Source of the DNA: Chloroflexota bacterium
GTDB taxonomy: Bacteria > Chloroflexota > Dehalococcoidia > Lucifugimonadales > Australimonadaceae
Assembly: GCA_026713505.1 (NCBI GenBank)
Contig: JAPOOH010000583.1
Coordinates: forward strand, 1-10,614
DNA: 10,614 bases
Direction of reading: 5' to 3'
In this document: in pieces, positions 4,767 through 10,614 of the stretch
Layout of the letters: every line of letters begins with the position of its first letter
How positions within the stretch are numbered: the stretch's first letter is position 1
Notes under the pieces: generated by a model
Seen by the model: the letters and a program-made list of their open reading frames with translations, nothing else
The model's database searches: none
Told to the model about the DNA's origin: nothing
Position numbers and translations under genes: made by a program

Positions 4767-7700
4767 TTATTCTTTAGGTTTACAGACTGCTACTTGTATT
4801 TCGTTATCCCCAACATATAATACTGATTGAACAGTCCAATATTCATTTGGTAATAACAAAGGTATAGTGTCATTATCACCTCTGTGTAAGAAGATAATAT
4901 CGCCTTCTTCTAGATTACTCAACGGGTATTTGAGCAGAATCTTAACAGTATCGGCAATATCAGCTACATTGACTGATTCTAATGTAGGCGTAAACCTGAC
5001 TTGATCAATTGATATTGTATTCCGTAAACCCTTTATATTGACAATTTTTACACTGAAAGGAATATTACTATCCACTACATCGAAGACTTCTTGGAATTCT
5101 TCGAAGTGTGTATATTGTGCTTCTCCCAGAACGGACGGTAAAACAACACCTGTTCCAGGATCAGGTGTAGTTGGAATGCCTGGCACAAACGGGACTTCAG
5201 GATCAGTTTCAGGTGTTTGAGGCACATTCGGAACAGTAATTGGATTTGGTATTTCAGGAGGAGGATTCGGAATCTCGATAGGATTTCCTTCATCGGGATC
5301 AGGTATTTCAGGAGTGACTCTTTTCTTTGTCCGAATTAATCTAGCCACTAAATTATTTTCATCGAATGTTTTTTCAGGTATTCTTGATTCTAAACCTGGA
5401 ATAATTTCAAGAACATTTCCATCTGTTTGAGGGACTTCTTTTGTTGCGTTAGCTATACCTCCAAAACCTAGTTGGCTAAAATAAACAATAAAGAATTTTT
5501 TGCCAAAGAGTCCGTTCCCAGTATCTGTTTCAGGATAATACCCTTGAAAACCTCTTTTCAATACACCAACGCTAAACGGACCGAAAGAACCTGAACGCGA
5601 TTGAGAACTTATTTCCGCTCCGACTCTGACATACGCTGTGTAAACTACATCATTATCTGAACCTATAGGTGTCCAATAAGTTTTTGATGTTTCGCCGATT
5701 CTTGGTGGGGCCTTTCTCCGTAGTCCGTTATCAATTTCTGGCCATTGTCTGAAGATAGAAAAAAATCGGTATTTGGGGAATTTGCCAGGTTTCGTTAAAT
5801 AATGAATTTTATTATTATTTTCATCATAAACCCATACATAGCCTCTTGTATAACCTGCAGACCTGACATTACCGCCTGACATTGCTCCTGAAATTATTTT
5901 ATTAAAATCTATAATAATGGGATCAACAGGTGTTCTTATATGAAAGGCCGACCAATGGGCATCGTAATCTGGATACAAGGTTCCAATTTCGATAAAATTA
6001 GTTAAAGGACTTGGCCCATCAGGATCTTGATATGCTGAAAGAAACGGTGGGTTTCCGACAACATGATGCAATAGATCAGGGCGAGTCCGAACCGGACGGA
6101 TTGTATGGATAGTTTGAAGAGTCATAGATTCATGAAACGCTACACTTTCTATCCCTCTCGGAAGTGGAAGGTCCGGATCTCTGCGTGTTGCAGCATCGTG
6201 TCCGTCTTCTGTATAAGAATATTCACCATACACGGTCCCGTAAATCATATACAAGAAGTTATTTATATCATCAAAGTATGCAGTAAATTTTAATCTATCT
6301 ATAGTTTTATCAAGACCTTCGACTTTATCCGGAATACTTAATTCAAAATTTTCTGATTGATATGTTGCTTGTGCTACATCAAAGCCAGTCCTTCTAACTG
6401 ATCCATCGCTTAGATTGTATACAATAACTGCTACATCCGGTGGCAAAGTTTGAAAAAGCATTAAATGATTATCCGAAGCACATATACCAATATATGATAT
6501 ATGTGAATCAGGAGCGTAATAAGGGATTTTAATATACGGTAATTGAGTTTTGACTCCATGTAAATCCCACTCAACTGCTTTTATTACTTGATTAGTTTCA
6601 TCAATTTCTATAGCATAAACATTACTGTCATTTGATGTAATAAAAGTTTTAGAAATTACTTCAGGACGATTTTCATCTCTTGTTTTATAGAAATTAAATC
6701 CACTATCAGGTCTTATATCTATCGAGTATGCCAGATTTGCATTGAGTATAGGATTATCTTCTGTTGTTGGATGAGTTGGAGGTGGAACAATTTCTTCTTC
6801 AAAGGGGTCTGAATGTTGAATAAAAAACATTCTAGAGCCGTCCCAGACCATTATGCTTCTGCCATAATCATAACCGTGTTTGAATAAAATGTTTTCATTA
6901 GTAGGTGGCAAATCATACCAGCTGATTGATTGTATACGCAAAGTGGTTCCAAAAATACTTCCAGATGCAACTCTATTCAGATATACATTTTTCTGTTCAG
7001 AAAAAGGACTTTCTAGAACAACATTGCCAAGTAATGTATTATAAGCCACTAAAAGACCTGAAACACCGTATGCAATTCCTTTCAAATTACTGATAGATAT
7101 TTTGTAATCATAAACATATTGATTTTTAACAACTTCAATACCGTTTATAATACCTTGATCAACTGGTCTGTATCTATAAATATTTTCTCCGACCATTAAA
7201 TAATTACCGCAGCTAACTACATTCTTCGTAAGTTTGGTTCCATCAGGATAGTCAAAGAATACATCTTCTTCGAAGTCATTGCCGTATGAAAAGAACTCAA
7301 ACTTAACACGATCTTCTACATAATTATACCATTGAGTGATAGAAACTACACCGTGTATTATTGCTCTTTTCGCTTTGGCTGGGAATAAACTTGGATCACT
7401 TCGGACTTCTGTCCAACAGAATACAATATCGTCGGTGTTTCTTTCGCCTGCATCTACACCTGCTACAGTATCTTCAGGTTTAAACCCTTCTCCAAAGTCT
7501 CCAAATATATTACTGAACGCTATTGATTGATAAGCGTTATCGGAATCTGGATCGCGATAAGGTATTTCTATAGTAAATTCTTCTTTCTCACTTTCTGTAG
7601 CCGCTGTTGGGTTTCGGTAGAATTTCTGACGAACACCGCCATCATCCCATCTGAATAATTGACACTTTGAAGTAGATTCGTCAATCATTAAAGCGTATAT

Positions 7701-9899
7701 AGATTCGCCATTAAACAAAACAAAATTGCCATCACTATAGACTTTCCAATCTCCATGTGTAAACGGGAAATTCATTCTAGTCACTGTCGGGTATCTTTCA
7801 GGAGGCGATACGAATTTACCTGTCGGAAAATCTGTAGAAGCAGTTCTACCTGTAAACTCTACAGAAGGTAGTCCAGCTGTATCATCTTTAAGTGATCTGA
7901 TCTGAAAATAGTATGGCGTATTTTCAAGAAAGCCTTCGACTGTGGTTCCGGTGTATAACATGGGTGTCCATTCACCGTATACACCTGATGCTATTCCGAA
8001 ACGATATTCATATTTATTAGCATTAGAAACCTGATCACAAAATAAACGGATTGATGTTCTTCCAACCCCTATTGCGCGAACATTAATTGGAGTGTCAGGA
8101 GTATCTACAACTTGTTGAGACAATATGTTCGTTGTATCTGAATAATAAATCCCTCCATCAAACTCATTAAAATAAGCACGAACCTGAACATAATATGTTT
8201 CTTTTTCTTCTAACCCGGTGACGGTAAAAGGAGAACTTTCTATGTTTACCCAGTCTCCTAGATCGTCTTCTGATTTTCCAATACGATATTGATAGCCATC
8301 AGCTTCATTAAAATTTGTAAAGTTTATTTGGATTGAATTAAGTAGGATTGAAGATAATCTAAACCCAAACGGAGAACGAAAATCTAAAGTGTCAATGTTT
8401 CTTTCTATTGACGGTTCTGAATAAACATCAATACCTTGAACATTTTTACCGAATCTGAATCTTAAAAAATATTTGGTGTTTAACTCTAGATTTCTGATTG
8501 ATGAAAATGTTGATGTTTTGGCTACTCTGATCCAATTGCCATAAGTTCCGCCTTCTGCCCTAATTTGATATTCATAGAATTCAGCATTGTTATCGTCCCG
8601 AAGAACATACTTAATTTCTTCTAGTTCTGTAGCATCTAAGGTTATATCATTTGATTCAATTTGATCGAGATGAACGAATAAATGCAACTTATTATTGTGT
8701 CGATCATATACTCTTAAAAAGTTTTTAAATTCATTATCAACGGTTGAACGATATTGGCCTATATTTATAGCACCTACTTCAATTCCGTCTAGAGGTGTAT
8801 CCTTAGTAGGTATAGAAATAGATTCATGGTTCCAAATACTGCCTGCATTACTGAAATTAAATGAATCAAATAATAGTTTTTTATCAGAGTCTATCTTAGA
8901 TCCGACATAAAGTTTGCCGTCTAATAGAGCAAGGCCTATATTATCAGGATTATTGGTAGAATTCCATGAGTCGCTTCCAGGATGTTGGGTTTCAACCACC
9001 CTATCTGATGCTATTGACCAAACTTGTATTTGGGGAAATGACGAGCTGTGATCAATAAAAGCAACATAGAACCCAAGTTGATTGCCTCTTCTATCAAGTC
9101 CAGCAGAAACCCAAATAACACCACTTCCACCTGATTTATTAAAATCCCATCTGGGTGTAGTCAAAGCGTCGCCTGTGTTCCAGGTGTAGTCGTCTTTAAA
9201 GAATATAAATTGATCTTGTTCACCAAGAACAAAAGAAACAAGCGAGTCACCGCGACTTGGTCTAGCAATATGACCTTTAGTATCTGATTCTGATACAGTC
9301 AAAGGCTGAACATAATCAACATCTCTTGAATAATTTCCTTCATCTGTCCATTCTTGTATTTTTAAATCTGCAGGCGTAGATCCTGATGCTGGCTTATACA
9401 TCAGAGTATAAAATCCAGAACTGAAAGTAGGCCTGACCATTGATTGGCCCCTTACACTTGTCTGATATATTTCATACCCGGCATTATCTGACCTAATAGT
9501 AGGATCAAAATCTATTGACTTCACATAAGTGAAAGGCTCAAGAGGAATCACCAAAGTTGCATCTTGGTCGGTTTTAAAACTCCAAGGCCAGAAAGTGTCA
9601 TCCAATCTTTGACGAATTTGAACTCGTGCCCGGTAAACTTTGCCTTTATTAAAATCTGAAACAATGAATGTATGTGTTAAATCTAGGTCGACTCCGTTGT
9701 TCGCAGAACTTGTGATTTGCCGATAAGGATAACCATCAGGAAAAGTATAAAACCCGACCTGTTTATCAGCCCCTCCTGGAACCACTTCGTATAAATAAAC
9801 TCGAGCTTGCACATATCGAAAGTGGCTTCCTCTACCCCTTTCTTGATATTGAAAATTATAAACAAGTTGATTTCCGCCTTGTAATGTTAATGTAGCCAT
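4767..9899 (-). CDS. Giant modular phage tail or receptor-binding protein with fibronectin type III-like modules
   Basis: This 1710-aa protein is probably a tail tip or fibre component that contacts the host. It begins with a beta-rich domain (1-125). Three fibronectin type III-like modules follow at about 420-505, 508-597 and 602-687, with typical ends such as TGLEEKETYYVQVRA and LENTPYYFQIRSL. The central part (about 700-1400) has propeller-like repeats: residues 733-796 and 1092-1142 align (IYALMIDEST against VYAIEIDETN, then IEIPYRDPDS against IKIPYYAPDS). Segments near 395-409 (LRVYDRHNNKLHLF) and 1354-1368 (VWVYDENNNKIHYL) also match each other. A Pro-rich, acidic linker (about 1529-1590, PEIPNP-type repeats) leads to a C-terminal domain of 120 residues. 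There is no signal peptide. GGAGGG at 9907-9912 serves an ATG that directly follows the upstream stop (TAG|ATG), so translation is probably coupled. Confidence 0.8.
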   Translation of the reverse strand: MATLTLQGGNQLVYNFQYQERGRGSHFRYVQARVYLYEVVPGGADKQVGFYTFPDGYPYRQITSSANNGVDLDLTHTFIVSDFNKGKVYRARVQIRQRLDDTFWPWSFKTDQDATLVIPLEPFTYVKSIDFDPTIRSDNAGYEIYQTSVRGQSMVRPTFSSGFYTLMYKPASGSTPADLKIQEWTDEGNYSRDVDYVQPLTVSESDTKGHIARPSRGDSLVSFVLGEQDQFIFFKDDYTWNTGDALTTPRWDFNKSGGSGVIWVSAGLDRRGNQLGFYVAFIDHSSSFPQIQVWSIASDRVVETQHPGSDSWNSTNNPDNIGLALLDGKLYVGSKIDSDKKLLFDSFNFSNAGSIWNHESISIPTKDTPLDGIEVGAINIGQYRSTVDNEFKNFLRVYDRHNNKLHLFVHLDQIESNDITLDATELEEIKYVLRDDNNAEFYEYQIRAEGGTYGNWIRVAKTSTFSSIRNLELNTKYFLRFRFGKNVQGIDVYSEPSIERNIDTLDFRSPFGFRLSSILLNSIQINFTNFNEADGYQYRIGKSEDDLGDWVNIESSPFTVTGLEEKETYYVQVRAYFNEFDGGIYYSDTTNILSQQVVDTPDTPINVRAIGVGRTSIRLFCDQVSNANKYEYRFGIASGVYGEWTPMLYTGTTVEGFLENTPYYFQIRSLKDDTAGLPSVEFTGRTASTDFPTGKFVSPPERYPTVTRMNFPFTHGDWKVYSDGNFVLFNGESIYALMIDESTSKCQLFRWDDGGVRQKFYRNPTAATESEKEEFTIEIPYRDPDSDNAYQSIAFSNIFGDFGEGFKPEDTVAGVDAGERNTDDIVFCWTEVRSDPSLFPAKAKRAIIHGVVSITQWYNYVEDRVKFEFFSYGNDFEEDVFFDYPDGTKLTKNVVSCGNYLMVGENIYRYRPVDQGIINGIEVVKNQYVYDYKISISNLKGIAYGVSGLLVAYNTLLGNVVLESPFSEQKNVYLNRVASGSIFGTTLRIQSISWYDLPPTNENILFKHGYDYGRSIMVWDGSRMFFIQHSDPFEEEIVPPPTHPTTEDNPILNANLAYSIDIRPDSGFNFYKTRDENRPEVISKTFITSNDSNVYAIEIDETNQVIKAVEWDLHGVKTQLPYIKIPYYAPDSHISYIGICASDNHLMLFQTLPPDVAVIVYNLSDGSVRRTGFDVAQATYQSENFELSIPDKVEGLDKTIDRLKFTAYFDDINNFLYMIYGTVYGEYSYTEDGHDAATRRDPDLPLPRGIESVAFHESMTLQTIHTIRPVRTRPDLLHHVVGNPPFLSAYQDPDGPSPLTNFIEIGTLYPDYDAHWSAFHIRTPVDPIIIDFNKIISGAMSGGNVRSAGYTRGYVWVYDENNNKIHYLTKPGKFPKYRFFSIFRQWPEIDNGLRRKAPPRIGETSKTYWTPIGSDNDVVYTAYVRVGAEISSQSRSGSFGPFSVGVLKRGFQGYYPETDTGNGLFGKKFFIVYFSQLGFGGIANATKEVPQTDGNVLEIIPGLESRIPEKTFDENNLVARLIRTKKRVTPEIPDPDEGNPIEIPNPPPEIPNPITVPNVPQTPETDPEVPFVPGIPTTPDPGTGVVLPSVLGEAQYTHFEEFQEVFDVVDSNIPFSVKIVNIKGLRNTISIDQVRFTPTLESVNVADIADTVKILLKYPLSNLEEGDIIFLHRGDNDTIPLLLPNEYWTVQSVLYVGDNEIQVAVCKPKE

Positions 9900-10421
9900 C
9901 TAGTAGCCCTCCGTCAGAGTAAACAGTTTATACTTGGCTCTTCTTTGCTCTGGAGTAAACGCATCATCTGGATACGCATCAAATATTAACTGTATCTGTT
10001 CATCAGACCTACGATACAAGTCATCCTGAATATCAAATCTATCGGCTACATCACGATTTTCTGAAACTCCGATACCTCCGCCACCTACTACTTGAGTATA
10101 TGAACCTGCTACATTGCCTGCAGTCCGAAGCACTACTGCTCGTTTGAATTGTATATCTTGTGGAGGAGATAGAACTACATTAATAAAAGAAGTAATAGCA
10201 CTTTCAGAATTAGTCAAGGCGTCGGTATACGCTGCTAATTGATCTGATGTTAACTTTGATACAACTATCTTCTCTCTAAGTCTATCCATTACATAATCAG
10301 ACGCAGAACCTAGATTACTCTGATTAGTTATAATTGCATCGTTAAGTTGAACATCTGTTAGTGTAGTATCAACAGCATTTCTGACTTCTATGATTTCGTT
10401 CGGTGTTAATGCGTAAGCCAT
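9900..10421 (-). CDS. Phage structural-operon protein of unknown function (173 aa)
   Basis: I do not recognise a domain. The N-terminal half is helical (LTPNEIIEVRNAVD, then DYVMDRLREKI and LTSDQLAAYTDALTNSESA), and a glycine-rich turn (VVGGGGIGVSE) lies near residue 115. The N-terminal pattern faintly recalls head-tail connector proteins, but this is not strong enough for an assignment. The C-terminus is charged and aromatic (EQRRAKYKLFTLTEGY). The ATG overlaps the preceding stop as TAATG and has GAGGAG at 10430-10435. The last codons carry the ribosome site of the giant tail gene, so it could be a tail or baseplate partner made in step with it. Confidence 0.75.
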   Translation of the reverse strand: MAYALTPNEIIEVRNAVDTTLTDVQLNDAIITNQSNLGSASDYVMDRLREKIVVSKLTSDQLAAYTDALTNSESAITSFINVVLSPPQDIQFKRAVVLRTAGNVAGSYTQVVGGGGIGVSENRDVADRFDIQDDLYRRSDEQIQLIFDAYPDDAFTPEQRRAKYKLFTLTEGY

Positions 10422-10614
10422 TATTGATTCTCCTCGTCGTCTCTAGCGGCCTGGACTTTGGTAGTTTCTTCCAGCTTTAAGAAGATTATTATCATAAGAT
10501 TGGTAGCCTTATTGATTTCTCTTTTAATTTCTTCTATTACATATTCTTCGCTGTCTGACTCTAGAGCGCCTTGTAAGTTTCGTTGATCCCTGATTCTTTT
10601 TAATACATCAATAA
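10421..10614 (-). CDS. C-terminal part of a small charged phage protein (cut by window edge)
   Basis: An open reading frame enters from the right edge and ends at TAA (10423-10421), overlapping the next ATG as TAATG. The 63 visible residues are strongly helical and charged (DSEEYVIEEIKREINKATNL). They include a short hydrophobic run (LMIIIFLKL) and an acidic end (ARDDEENQ) that carries the ribosome site of the next gene. A coiled-coil or chaperone-like role in the tail operon is possible, but no family is recognised and the start lies outside the window. Confidence 0.65.
   Translation of the reverse strand, partial: IDVLKRIRDQRNLQGALESDSEEYVIEEIKREINKATNLMIIIFLKLEETTKVQAARDDEENQ

Overview
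The window looks like a piece of a tailed double-stranded DNA phage, prophage or phage-plasmid. Every gene I can support lies on the minus strand, so it reads from high to low coordinates. The evidence is a large terminase, a very large modular tail or receptor-binding protein, a DnaB-N/RepA-type replication ATPase and several small tightly packed phage genes. Ribosome binding sites are mostly strong AGGAGG types, and promoters are of the TTGACx/TATAAT sigma-70 type. This argues against a Bacteroidetes host but does not identify one. No integrase, rRNA, tRNA, CRISPR array or insertion sequence was found.

Layout in transcription order. (1) 10614-4767 is the end of a structural operon: a partial small gene, a 173-aa protein and a 1710-aa tail protein, joined by a TAATG overlap and a TAG|ATG junction. 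(2) 4686-4417 encodes an 89-aa HTH-like protein. (3) 4403-2723 is a strong promoter with a dyad over its -10 box, a leader of about 200 nt that can fold in alternative ways, and a 478-aa replication ATPase. (4) 2720-2420 is noncoding. It holds an imperfect dyad of about 200 bp centred near 2613, repeated AGTGTWWA octamers and a promoter; it is a candidate replication origin or control locus. (5) 2420-2035 holds two small overlapping genes, closed by a clear intrinsic terminator at 1981-2009. (6) 1979-1743 is another strong promoter and a leader of about 200 nt rich in stem-loops. (7) 1742-12 encodes a large terminase with an XRE-type helix-turn-helix fused to its N-terminus.

How the parts may work together. 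The 89-aa protein and the repeated dyads are placed to control the replication ATPase promoter. The long dyad next to the ATPase gene is where an origin would be expected. The terminase has its own promoter after a terminator, and its HTH may replace a separate small terminase subunit. The main unusual points are the XRE-TerL fusion, the structured leader in front of it, the long inverted duplication near 2613, and the fact that all three recognisable promoters lie about 200 nt ahead of their start codons. All RNA folds and dyads were found by eye, without folding or search software.
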